Shown here: in pieces, positions 55,356-63,876 of the stretch | Position numbering within the stretch: the stretch's first letter is position 1 | Layout: the number at the start of each line of letters is the position of its first letter | Assembly (NCBI RefSeq): GCF_014637725.1 | Contig: NZ_BMFC01000010.1 | Span: 106,714 to 170,713, forward strand | Source: Marivita lacus | GTDB taxonomy: Bacteria; Pseudomonadota; Alphaproteobacteria; Rhodobacterales; Rhodobacteraceae | DNA: 64,000 nucleotides | Direction: 5' to 3' | Notes under the pieces: model-generated | Told to the model about the DNA's origin: nothing | The model's database searches: none | What the model saw: the letters and a program-made list of their open reading frames with translations, nothing else | Translations under genes and position numbers: made by a program

Positions 55356-57380
55356 GTGCGGCCTGAATTGGACGCCTATCTGATCACGGACCGATCCGTC
55401 GAAGATATCGCAGTCATGGATCTTGGACGGTGCCGCAGGGTTTTCTACAATCAGGAAGACTTCCTTGAACTGCACCTGAACATCCTGCGCGGCGTCAACC
55501 GCCGGTACAAGACGCCTTTTTTCACGGCGCTCAAGGAGTATTCAAAGCAGCCGACAGGCGTTTTTCACGCCATGCCGATCAGCCGGGGCAAATCGATCAC
55601 CCGCTCGCATTGGATTCAGGACATGGGCGCGTTCTACGGCCCCAATATCTTTCTTGCCGAGACATCGGCCACATCCGGGGGCCTCGACAGCCTGCTCGAG
55701 CCGCGCGGTCCCATCAAGGAAGCGCAGGACATGGCGGCGCGGGCGTTCGGCTCCAAGCAGACGTTCTTTGCGACCAACGGCACGTCGACCTGCAACAAGA
55801 TCGTGGTTCAGTCGCTGGTCCGGCCCGGCGACATTGTTCTGGTCGACCGTGACTGTCACAAGTCGCATCATTACGGAATGGTTCTGTCCGGCGCCAATGT
55901 GGTCTACATGGACAGCTATCCCTTGCACGAATACTCGATGTACGGAGCCGTGCCGCTCAGAGAGATCAAGAAAACTCTGCTTAATCTGAAGGCCAACGGA
56001 AAGCTGGACAAGGTGCGCATGGTCCTGCTGACCAACTGCACCTTCGACGGGCTGGTCTACAACGTTCAACGGGTGATGGAGGAATGTCTCGCCATCAAGA
56101 AGGACCTCGTGTTCCTGTGGGACGAGGCGTGGTTCGCCTTTGCGCGCTTCACGCCGACCTACCGGCAACGCACCGCGATGGGTGTCGCCAATCTTTTGCG
56201 CGAGACATTGAGGACGGAAGAGGCGGCCGCTGCCTATGCCGAACAGCAGAAGGAGCTGGAAAATGCCGACGAGGAGGTCTGGCTGAACACGCGGCTCTTG
56301 CCGCCGCCGGACGCCCGCGTCCGCGCCTACGCGACGCAATCGACACACAAGACGCTCACGTCGCTGCGGCAAGGCTCGATGATCCACGTCAACGATCAGG
56401 ACTTCAAGGGCGAGGTCGAACAGGCCTTCCACGAAGCCTACATGACCCACACCTCCACGTCGCCGAATTACCAGATCATCGCATCGCTGGATGTGGGGCG
56501 GCGTCAGGTCGAACTTGAAGGCTTTGAATTCGTCCAGCGTCAGATCGAAAGCGCAATGGCGATCCGAAAGGCCGTGGCCAGCAATCCGCTTCTGCAGAAG
56601 TATTTTCGGGTCTTGACCGTCGCAGACATGATCCCGGCCGAATACCGGGACAGCGGGGCGAACAGCTATTTCGACGCAAGGCGCGGCTGGACGGATATCT
56701 GGGAAATCTGGGCAAAGGACGAATTCGTCCTTGATCCCACGCGGGTCACTCTTGCCGTGGGCGGCACCGGCTGGGATGGCGACACGTTCAAGACCAAGAT
56801 CCTGATGGATAAATACGGGATCCAGATCAACAAGACATCGCGAAATACCGTCTTGTTCATGACCAATATCGGGACAACGCGGTCCTCGGTCGCCTATCTG
56901 ATCGAGGTTCTTGTCGAAATTGCCAATGATCTGGATGACCTGCTGGACGATGCATCCAAGATGGAACGGCGGTCTTTTGAAAATCGGGTGACCGCGCTTG
57001 TGGAACATGTCCCACCCTTGCCGGACTTCAGCCGCTTTCACGATGCGTTTCGGGAAAGTTCGATCACGCCCGAGGGTGATATCCGCTCTGCCTATTTCCT
57101 GTCCTACGACGAAGACAATTGCGATTACCTGACGCTCGGCGAAGCCTTGCTGGAACGGCTGCGGAATGGCGAAGAGCTTGTTTCCGCGTCCTTCATCATT
57201 CCCTATCCGCCGGGATTTCCAATTCTTGTGCCGGGACAGGTGATCAGCCCAGAGATCATGGAATTCATGGGGGCGTTGGATGTCAGCGAGATCCATGGAT
57301 ACCGCCATGATCTCGGGCTCAGGATTTTCACACAGAAGGCTTTGGAAAATTTGATATCGGGATCTGGAAGAGGAAACTAG
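55356..57380 (+). CDS. Orn/Lys/Arg-type PLP decarboxylase, catalytic part
   Basis: 674 residues from a GTG at 55356; the reading frame is open from just after the TGA at 55341-55343. Group III PLP decarboxylase: AETSATSGGLDSLLEPRGPIKEAQ near 101-124, ATNGTSTCNK near 139-148, DRDCHKSHHYG near 164-174, WDEAWFAFARF near 255-265 (PLP-ring Asp256), and the PLP Lys332 in QSTHKTLTSLRQGS. C-terminal domain about 480-674. Likely activity: decarboxylation of arginine, lysine, ornithine or a related diamino acid. Reinitiation at the GTG would give a two-chain enzyme; otherwise the gene is inactivated. Confidence 0.85.
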   Translation: MRPELDAYLITDRSVEDIAVMDLGRCRRVFYNQEDFLELHLNILRGVNRRYKTPFFTALKEYSKQPTGVFHAMPISRGKSITRSHWIQDMGAFYGPNIFLAETSATSGGLDSLLEPRGPIKEAQDMAARAFGSKQTFFATNGTSTCNKIVVQSLVRPGDIVLVDRDCHKSHHYGMVLSGANVVYMDSYPLHEYSMYGAVPLREIKKTLLNLKANGKLDKVRMVLLTNCTFDGLVYNVQRVMEECLAIKKDLVFLWDEAWFAFARFTPTYRQRTAMGVANLLRETLRTEEAAAAYAEQQKELENADEEVWLNTRLLPPPDARVRAYATQSTHKTLTSLRQGSMIHVNDQDFKGEVEQAFHEAYMTHTSTSPNYQIIASLDVGRRQVELEGFEFVQRQIESAMAIRKAVASNPLLQKYFRVLTVADMIPAEYRDSGANSYFDARRGWTDIWEIWAKDEFVLDPTRVTLAVGGTGWDGDTFKTKILMDKYGIQINKTSRNTVLFMTNIGTTRSSVAYLIEVLVEIANDLDDLLDDASKMERRSFENRVTALVEHVPPLPDFSRFHDAFRESSITPEGDIRSAYFLSYDEDNCDYLTLGEALLERLRNGEELVSASFIIPYPPGFPILVPGQVISPEIMEFMGALDVSEIHGYRHDLGLRIFTQKALENLISGSGRGN

Positions 57381-57382
57381 AC

Positions 57383-58834
57383 ATGCCAAAAAAGACGCTC
57401 AAGAACATCTCCGAAATCCGTCGTTATTTCCACACGAACAAGGATCCCGTCTATTTCGTTTCCGCAACGAATTTCAATCTGCTGGGGCTCGACGAATGGG
57501 TGAAGAATTTCAAGTATATCTGCTACATGGATTGCTTTGACGGCAGGCACCCGAACGTGCTGTGCCCGTCGGAATTGCCGCATGACGAATTCCAGTCCAT
57601 CGAGGACATCAACAACTACCTTCTGCAGCACAAGGAAGTTGTCGACTACGTCAAGTCGCGCGGTGGAAATCCGAAATTCGTCTTTCTGATGTTCGACGAA
57701 AAGACCGAAGCCCTCGTCAAGGAACTGGGGGGCGAGGTCTGGTTTCCGAAGGCGAAACTCCGCACGTCGATGGACAACAAGATCGAGACCGTGCGCATCG
57801 GCAACAAGGCGGGCGTGCCCTCGGTGCCCAACACGCTGAGCGAGGTCAGAAGCTACGACCATCTGCGCGAAATCACCGAGAAAGCCGGCATCGGACATGA
57901 CCTCGTGCTGCAATCCGCCTTCGGGGACAGCGGTCACACCACCTTCTTCATCAAGTCCGAGGCCGACTTTCGCAAGCACGAGCACGAAATCGTCGGAGAG
58001 GGCGAGATCAAGATCATGAAGCGGATCGACTGCCGCGGCTCTGCGATCGAGGCCTGTGCGACCAGCGAGGGCACGATCGTCGGACCTCTGATGACCGAAC
58101 TCGTCGGTTTCAACGATCTGACGCCCTATCGCGGGGGCTGGTGCGGCAACGAGATCTTCTCGACCGCCTTTCCGCCCAAGACCCGCCAGCAAGCGCGGGA
58201 ATTGACCTTCAAATTCGGCGAGCAGTTGCGCAAGGAAGGCTACCGGGGCTATTTCGAACTCGATTTCCTGATCGAAAAGAAATCCGGCGATATCTGGCTC
58301 GGAGAGTTGAACCCCCGGATCACGGGCGCGTCCTCCATGACCAACCATGCCGCCTTTGCCCATGCGGACGCGCCGCTTTTCCTGTTTCACCTGCTGGAGT
58401 TTTCCAAGAAGCCGTTCAAGCTCGATGTCGAGGATCTGAACTCCCGCTGGTCCGACCCGGAGATGATCGACAGCTGGTCGCAAATGGTGATCAAGCACAC
58501 CGATGACAGTGTGGATATCATCACGGATGCGCCGCAATCGGGCATCTACAAGATGTTGCCGGACGGGCGGGTCGTGTTCGATCGTTTCGACTATCACCGC
58601 CGCGCGGTCGAGACCGAGGACGAGGCGTTTTTCCTGCGCATCCTCAGCCCCGGTGACTATCGCTACGAAGGCGCGGATCTGGGCATTCTCGTCACACGGG
58701 GTCGGTCGATGACCCAGGGGTTCCAGCTGACCGCAAAGTCGAAGAAATGGATCGACGGGATCAAGACGGCTTTCTCGGCCCGGCCGCTGCCGTCGGCGCA
58801 GGCCTTGCAGGAGCCGGCATTCAAGATCATGTAG
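57383..58834 (+). CDS. ATP-grasp ligase (biotin-carboxylase-like)
   Basis: 483 residues, 2 bases after the decarboxylase stop. ATP-grasp fold: N-terminal pre-ATP domain about 1-120, then PSVPNTLSEVRSYDHLREI, LVLQSAFGDSGHTTFFI near 172-188 (ATP-binding loop), EIKIMKRIDCRGSAIEA near 205-221 and the metal-binding ELDFLIEKKSGDIWLGELNPRITGASS near 291-317 (Glu, Asn). A C-terminal extension of about 130 residues follows. It should join a carboxylate to an amine or similar nucleophile with ATP hydrolysis. Together with the decarboxylase and C45 hydrolase it suggests synthesis or turnover of an amide. Substrates unknown. Confidence 0.87.
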   Translation: MPKKTLKNISEIRRYFHTNKDPVYFVSATNFNLLGLDEWVKNFKYICYMDCFDGRHPNVLCPSELPHDEFQSIEDINNYLLQHKEVVDYVKSRGGNPKFVFLMFDEKTEALVKELGGEVWFPKAKLRTSMDNKIETVRIGNKAGVPSVPNTLSEVRSYDHLREITEKAGIGHDLVLQSAFGDSGHTTFFIKSEADFRKHEHEIVGEGEIKIMKRIDCRGSAIEACATSEGTIVGPLMTELVGFNDLTPYRGGWCGNEIFSTAFPPKTRQQARELTFKFGEQLRKEGYRGYFELDFLIEKKSGDIWLGELNPRITGASSMTNHAAFAHADAPLFLFHLLEFSKKPFKLDVEDLNSRWSDPEMIDSWSQMVIKHTDDSVDIITDAPQSGIYKMLPDGRVVFDRFDYHRRAVETEDEAFFLRILSPGDYRYEGADLGILVTRGRSMTQGFQLTAKSKKWIDGIKTAFSARPLPSAQALQEPAFKIM

Positions 58835-58840
58835 ACCGGT

Positions 58841-59839
58841 ATGAGTCTTGTCATACGCGCAATATCCGAGGATGAACCCGGTCCTGTCTGGTCCGGGCTC
58901 TTCCAAGCCTACTGGCCCGCCTATGCAGCGTGGTGGTCGCGGGATGGCATGTCGGGACGCCCGACATACCTCGAATGCCGACGCGCGCTGGTGCAGCACA
59001 TGCCCGAGATCGCAGAGCTCTACGACCGCTTGTGCGCGCTGTCGGGCGGTGGCGATCTGGCCGCGCGGTTCCTGAGCTTTTATTGCCCGCCGCGCTACCT
59101 GTCGGCCTGCAGTCAGGCCGTCTGGCCGGGCGACACGCCGCTGCTGGTCCGCAATTACGACTACGACCCGGCGGCGTTCGATGCCATCGTGCTCAAAACC
59201 AACTGGAACGGGCGGGGTGTCATCGGCACCAGCGATGGTCTCTTCGGTCTGGTGGATGGCATCAACGATTCGGGTCTTGTGCTGTCGCTGACCTTTGGAG
59301 GACGCAGGGAGATCGGAGACGGCTTCGGCGTCCCGTTGATCCTGCGCTACATCCTGCAAACCTGCACGACCGTGGACGAGGCGGCGGCTGTGCTGCAGCG
59401 GATCCCCTGTCACATGAGCTATAACGTGACCGCGCTCGACGCGCAGCGGCGCTTCGTGACGGCGTACCTCGCGCCGGATCGCCCGGCGATCGTCACGCAT
59501 TCCGCGGTTGCGACAAACCACCAGGAACGGGTCGAACGGTCCAGCCACGCGCGGTTCACCGCCACTGTGGAGCGCGAGCGTTTCCTGCTACAGCGTTTGA
59601 CATTGCACCCCGAGACACAGGAACGCTTCATCGGCGCGTTCCTCAAGCCGCCCTTGTATTCAACCGCATTTTCTTCGGGTTTCGGCACGCTCTACACTGC
59701 CGCCTACAGACCTGACGAGCGGTCTGTGGAACTGCGCTGGCCCGGTCGAAGCTGGAAAAAGAGCTTTTCGGATTTTCAGACCGACCACATCCGTGTCATG
59801 TTTCCCGAAGCCGCGACGCCGGGCAGCCTTGCCATCTGA
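58841..59839 (+). CDS. C45-family autoproteolytic acyltransferase/hydrolase (Ntn hydrolase)
   Basis: 332 residues, 6 bases after the ATP-grasp gene. Ntn-hydrolase of the isopenicillin N acyltransferase / acid ceramidase-like C45 type. The predicted nucleophile Cys90 follows Ala89 in LSACSQAVWPGDTPLLVRNYDYD, where self-cleavage would expose it; NYDYD and GLVDGINDSGLVLSLTFGG are further family motifs. No signal peptide, so it acts in the cytoplasm. It probably hydrolyses or forms an amide bond in the same pathway as the upstream enzymes. The following 206 bases hold no clear gene. Confidence 0.87.
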   Translation: MSLVIRAISEDEPGPVWSGLFQAYWPAYAAWWSRDGMSGRPTYLECRRALVQHMPEIAELYDRLCALSGGGDLAARFLSFYCPPRYLSACSQAVWPGDTPLLVRNYDYDPAAFDAIVLKTNWNGRGVIGTSDGLFGLVDGINDSGLVLSLTFGGRREIGDGFGVPLILRYILQTCTTVDEAAAVLQRIPCHMSYNVTALDAQRRFVTAYLAPDRPAIVTHSAVATNHQERVERSSHARFTATVERERFLLQRLTLHPETQERFIGAFLKPPLYSTAFSSGFGTLYTAAYRPDERSVELRWPGRSWKKSFSDFQTDHIRVMFPEAATPGSLAI

Positions 59840-60045
59840 GCGACCTGTCGTGCGTGATGCAGTGACGCCGACGCCACGACTATCCGCCAAGCTGCTGTCC
59901 AACCGTCGATTTCAAGACCGTCCACGCCTCCAAGCCATGAAAATGCTGCAATGCGGCGATGCCAAGCTGTCGGTTTAACAACGTTCACACAATGCCTATT
60001 TCATGTGCATCCGGAACAGCAAACACATGAACAGGACGGTTTCCA

Positions 60046-60267
60046 GTGGCACATGCCATATCGACGACAGACTACTACCCCAAGTCACACGTGTTCAAGC
60101 ACATCGCCGACTGGGTGAGCACGCGGATGCAAAAGATCGGCGCGAACGACCCGCGCCTGCGCCGTGTGCGGATGCTTCAAGCCATGAATGACGCACAGCT
60201 GTCAGCGCTGGCCATCGAGCGCAAAGACATTGTCCACCACGTCTTCCGTGACACCTACTATCGGTAA
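60046..60267 (+). CDS. DUF1127-type small protein
   Basis: 73 residues from a GTG at 60046 with AGGA 9 bases upstream. The C-terminal part RRVRMLQAMNDAQLSALAIERKDIVHHVF follows the DUF1127 pattern (Arg-rich helix, L-x-x-M-x-D-x-x-L, then a short R/E-x-D-I segment). Such proteins are abundant in alphaproteobacteria, and some bind RNA and affect phosphate or carbon metabolism. Monocistronic, with its own terminator 32 bases after the stop. Confidence 0.8.
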   Translation: MAHAISTTDYYPKSHVFKHIADWVSTRMQKIGANDPRLRRVRMLQAMNDAQLSALAIERKDIVHHVFRDTYYR

Positions 60268-60298
60268 TCGCCAATCGGAGCGCCGAGTTTGCAGACAA

Positions 60299-60328
60299 AG
60301 GCCGCCTTCGGGCGGCCTATTTTTTTTG
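60299..60328 (+). terminator. Intrinsic terminator of the DUF1127 gene
   Basis: An 8-base-pair stem (aggccgcc and ggcggcct) closed by a TTCG tetraloop, followed by A and eight T. Textbook rho-independent form. Confidence 0.9.
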
Positions 60329-61202
60329 CGACCTCAGGATCCAGATGGGACCGGAAAACACGGAGCCCCGAGGCACATACCAGCCAGACCGGCTGATGAC
60401 TCCCAAGCCATTGAAATTGAATGATGTGTCGCGATAGCGTAGTGGGAATGCCCAGGCTCCTGATCGTGATGCCGCGACGATATTCTTGAAGGCGGCGTCC
60501 GGGGTGATCTTTTTGCGGAGCAATGAACCACCTGAGGTGCGGTAGAGATATTTCGTCGTCGGTCCGCAGAATGGCCGCACGAAGGCATCGTCACGCGCGT
60601 GACGTGCATTCACATTCTGGATGTGAAACGCTCCGGCGACGACCCGTTTTCCAGGCTTGTTCGAGACTTCGTAGTGTGCGCTCCCGTTCTTTTTGCAGAA
60701 CGCCCGGTAGGGCTTCAGGCCATCGCTACACAACACCGCATCACTTGGAACGAGGGGCGCCAAGGCGATTTCGATCGTCCGGTTTCCACGGGTCGCGATA
60801 GGCGCGAACAGGCGTCTGCCACCTTGATCACCCACTGTCAGCAACCGGATCGGCCACTTCGAGAGGCCGCGCGCCATCTTGATTTGTCTGCTGCGAAATA
60901 CACACCACTGCGGCCGTGGCGGGGGCTGGGTGCCGGTTCGAATTGGCGGCGCGGTTTGCCCACTCCCCCGACCCCTTGCGGCTTTCTCGCTGAAAGGTCT
61001 CATCGACCTCCACGACGCCGGAGAACCTCGTGTCGCGGGTAGCTGCACTTGCCTCCACGATCATCATCCGTCAACGCCATATCGTGTCTGTCGTTGGGAA
61101 GAGGCGCGCGGCGAGCTTGCGGCAAGAGAACGGCGTGTCCGACAGCATTTTGCGGATGACCTCAAGGAAGAGGTCGTGCCGGTGCAGTCCGCAAATTTCC
61201 AT
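60317..61202 (-). pseudogene. IS1595-family (ISXO2-like) transposase remnant
   Basis: Pieces of one transposase in shifted frames on the minus strand. From the ATG at 61202: MEICGLHRHDLFLEVIRKML, then SCRKLAARLFPTTDTIWR, an in-frame TGA near 61072 where relatives have Trp, and FSGVVEVDETFQRESRKGS with the first catalytic Asp. A frameshift near 60880-60900 moves to another frame that continues TIEIALAPLVPSDAVLCSDGLKPY (second catalytic Asp region) and GAFHIQNVNARH, with GPTTKYLYR near 60560. The C-terminal about 75 residues are unlike the family. The element is inactive. Terminal repeats were not identified. Confidence 0.7.
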
Positions 61203-61400
61203 CCCGGTGCCTCCACTTCGCTCAAAAAATAATCTTTTGATGTGCAGATAATCTCCTTAGTTTGGTTACATCAACGATTTACGCTTCCCTGAGAACGGCG
61301 TGGATGCTACGCGTTCAACCATGAACGCACACAACCAGTGCGAAACAGCGGGCGGCCTCACCCAAGCGAGCGTCGGTGCGGTAGCCGTGGTTCCAGGCCC

Positions 61401-61754
61401 ATGAGCCGTGAAATCAACGAGGATGTGCGGTTTCGCATCCTGCGTCTGTTGGAAGACCAGCCGCACCTGTCGCAACGAGATATCGCGGACAGCTTGGGGG
61501 TCAGTTTGGGGGCAACCAATTATGTGCTCAAGGCGCTTGTTGAGAAAGGCCAGCTCAAGGTCCGGAACTTCCGAGCCTCGAACAACAAGCTGCGCTACGC
61601 CTACATCCTGACGCCCAGCGGCATCGAGGCCAAGGCCCGTCTTACGGGTGGTTTCCTGAAGAGGAAATATGCGGAGTACGAGGCGTTGAAGTCGGAGATC
61701 GATGCGCTGGAGGCGGATATCGAGGCTGGTTCCGCGAATGGCGCAGATCGATGA
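61401..61754 (+). CDS. MarR-family EPS-associated transcriptional regulator
   Basis: 117 residues from the ATG at 61401; an in-frame ATG at 61338 is unlikely because the family starts at SREINEDVRFRILRLLEDQP. Winged helix about 8-75 (SQRDIADSLGVSLGATNYVLKALVEKGQLK), then LTPSGIEAKARLTGGFLKRKYAEYEAL leading to a short C-terminal coiled coil. The family lies at the edge of exopolysaccharide loci, consistent with the Wzy-like gene downstream. The 170 bases upstream hold only decayed IS sequence. Confidence 0.85.
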   Translation: MSREINEDVRFRILRLLEDQPHLSQRDIADSLGVSLGATNYVLKALVEKGQLKVRNFRASNNKLRYAYILTPSGIEAKARLTGGFLKRKYAEYEALKSEIDALEADIEAGSANGADR

Positions 61755-61917
61755 GGGCAGGGCGATGGTCAGAGGTCCGGGAGTTTGCGTTATCGGGGGT
61801 TTGGGGCGTGAGGGCTGGCGTTATCCGGTACTGGGCTCGTTGGGTCTGCCCCCGTTCTGCAGCGGTATCGGCCCAACGGGATTTGCTCAGGTTTTGCCAC
61901 TAGTTGTTCAGTGCCGG

Positions 61918-62004
61918 TATCTGGTGGATCGGATCGAAGATGAATCGATCCGACTCGGCTACCGACGCGTCTAGGTGCTGCTGAGGCGCGAGGGCTGCCC
62001 GCCC
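61918..62004 (+). pseudogene. Short IS3-type transposase (OrfB) remnant
   Basis: Reads YLVDRIEDESIRLGYRRV, an in-frame TAG (61972-61974), then VLLRREGCPP. This matches the YGYRR-x-x-VLLRREGW segment near the N-terminus of IS3-family OrfB proteins. Only about 29 codons are recognisable. It lies in the 484-base stretch between 61755 and 62238, where no other gene or site could be supported. Confidence 0.4.
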
Positions 62005-62238
62005 CGAGAAATCAGCGCCATGGGCCTGAAAAACATTTTTCGCTAGTTCGCGCCCGAACGTGGTACCCTCAAATATGACCGTCCTCCTATGTCGGTCCTC
62101 GCAGACCAGCCTTGTAACAAAGATTCTGTCGGGTGCGGTTACATCTTCAGAGCTGTCATGCGGGACTGAGCATGTAGATAAACATTCGGTGAATGTGCAG
62201 TAGCGAAGCCAAGAAATCATTTAAAGGATCCGGAAATC

Positions 62239-63504
62239 TTGTTGTTGATAATACTATCGATATTTTCTGGACGAATTTTACTGTTCTCACTGGCTAAAAG
62301 GGAAGGGTTCCTTGAGTATCCGGCCCTAGCATCGGCAGTCTATATCGCTTGGGTGATACCACAGTTAATTGGAGTACGTAATTCAGGGTTTGGTTTCAAT
62401 ACGAGCGAACTATTCATGCTGGAGATGTTCTGCTTGGTCTGCCTTGGTGCTCTTGTCGCGGGGTGGAATTTAGGTATTTCACACGGAAAACGCAGCATAA
62501 TTTCGCCAATATCAAATAGAAAGCTTGTCCAGCTCGCTATTAGTCTAACCCTGTTCACACTCGCCATGACGTTTTTATTGCGTGGCGTGGATACAAGCGA
62601 TGGATCTTCGGACGTGAATTGGTCGGGGCCGATTACCATCATCTATTTTTTCTCGAACCTGAAGGCTCTGTCACTTTTTCTTGTGGTCTACCTATTCCTT
62701 TCTGGGGAGCGCCGGAAGCTCTGCGCCATCCTGATCGCACTGCATATAGTGATGTATCTGCCAGCGTTGACTATCTACTTTAGACGCCGGGCGGCATTAG
62801 AAGTGTTTGTCATTATAAACTTGGCATACTGGTATGCCCGGGGCCTAGTGCTGCCTCGCACGTTGGTTCTCATTAGCATCCCGTTCGGGATGCTTTTCGT
62901 CTTTGGCGTCGGGGCGTTGCGGGGCCTTGGATGGAATTCATTGGGAGATGTGAACTTGGCACAGATCGCTGCGATCAATTTCTGGTCATACACGCCCTTC
63001 CAAAACACTGGGCAGTTCCCGGAGATGGCAAATGCGTATTATATTGTAAGATACGTGAGCGATGGCGCTTCGTTCACCTTGGGCGCGGATTCATGGAACC
63101 GTTTCATCTTCCAATGGATACCGGGTCAGCTGGTGGGTCGCGATCTTAAGGCGGCTCTGATGTTCGATATCGATTTCTTAAATCAGGCATTGTCCAATAT
63201 TGGGGCTATCCACCGAATTGGTGCTACAAACAGTGCCTTTGGCGATGCCTATATGGAGGGCGGATTCCTGGGATGCGTTTTTTTCTTCATCACGGCTTTC
63301 GTTGTTGGGACGTGGTGGGAAAGAGCACGACGCGGCGATGTAAGAGCACGGATCTATTATGCCTCTGGCATTGCGCCTGCAACCCTCATGCTGACGGCAT
63401 ACCCAGCCTTCTTCTTCAACTTTACGCTTCTTTTTCTTCTAGCCGTTAAGGTTGGCCTAAAAATGCCTTTAGTTGTGTTGCAAAAAAGGGCCATTCGGCC
63501 TTGA
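62239..63504 (+). CDS. O-antigen/oligosaccharide repeat-unit polymerase-like membrane protein (Wzy-type)
   Basis: 421 residues from a run of TTG codons at 62239, following GGATCCGGAAATC. About 11 transmembrane segments alternate with short loops; a larger polar loop about 255-325 (QFPEMANAYYIVRYV, GADSWNRFIFQWIPG, IGATNSAFGDAYMEGGFLG) is where Wzy/EpsG-like polymerases have their catalytic loop. No enzyme-specific motif proves the call. Its base composition is clearly more AT-rich than the rest of the window, indicating horizontal acquisition. It lies in a polysaccharide region that continues beyond the window. Confidence 0.65.
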   Translation: MLLIILSIFSGRILLFSLAKREGFLEYPALASAVYIAWVIPQLIGVRNSGFGFNTSELFMLEMFCLVCLGALVAGWNLGISHGKRSIISPISNRKLVQLAISLTLFTLAMTFLLRGVDTSDGSSDVNWSGPITIIYFFSNLKALSLFLVVYLFLSGERRKLCAILIALHIVMYLPALTIYFRRRAALEVFVIINLAYWYARGLVLPRTLVLISIPFGMLFVFGVGALRGLGWNSLGDVNLAQIAAINFWSYTPFQNTGQFPEMANAYYIVRYVSDGASFTLGADSWNRFIFQWIPGQLVGRDLKAALMFDIDFLNQALSNIGAIHRIGATNSAFGDAYMEGGFLGCVFFFITAFVVGTWWERARRGDVRARIYYASGIAPATLMLTAYPAFFFNFTLLFLLAVKVGLKMPLVVLQKRAIRP

Positions 63505-63622
63505 GAAAATGGCTGGCTGCACTGAGCGTTGAATTAAACAGCGTTTGCATTTTTGACGGGCACATAGACATCGCTCAACCAAGCTACATGGTGCCAATTG
63601 GTGGCCGTTGGGAATTTCTAGT

Positions 63623-63876
63623 GTGAGCAATCGCATGTCATCAATAGCACAACAGACGCCACGTGTTGTCGTCATACAGAGCGGTGCCCGTCACGATTAT
63701 GCCATTCCCAATGCATTCTCGGAGTGTGGATGGTTGGAGGTGTTCCACACAGACATCTGCACATATCCCGGCCTATCGTGGGCCTTGGGCGTTCCGTGTT
63801 TGCCCGATAATGTCCGGCGCTTTCTAAACAGAAAACCCTCCGCAGCAACTTTGCGCCGTACGTGTCGCGATCCGGG
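63623..63876 (+). pseudogene. 5' fragment of a glycosyltransferase-like gene cut by an IS-like end
   Basis: Begins at GTG 63623 or ATG 63635. About 80 residues are visible: RVVVIQSGARHDYAIPNAF, SECGWLEVFHTDIC, then PGLSWALGVPCLP and FLNRKPSA. This resembles the N-terminal Rossmann region of group-1-type glycosyltransferases in roseobacter polysaccharide loci. Family-like sequence ends near 63870 where IS-like sequence begins; the frame stays open only by chance. The 118 bases between the polymerase and this start show nothing recognisable. Confidence 0.5.

Noticed and set aside
57377..59548. 723-codon open frame opposite the ATP-grasp and C45 genes
   Set aside because: Shadow frame of high-GC coding DNA; both opposite-strand genes have clear catalytic motifs and ribosome-site spacing.
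59925..59978. Possible decayed DUF1127 duplicate (LQAMKMLQ then DAKLS) before the DUF1127 gene
   Set aside because: Only a few similar residues, no start or ribosome site; chance similarity cannot be excluded.
61900..62220. 106-codon minus-strand frame
   Set aside because: No family resemblance; it overlaps the IS3-like remnant on the other strand and lacks a ribosome site.
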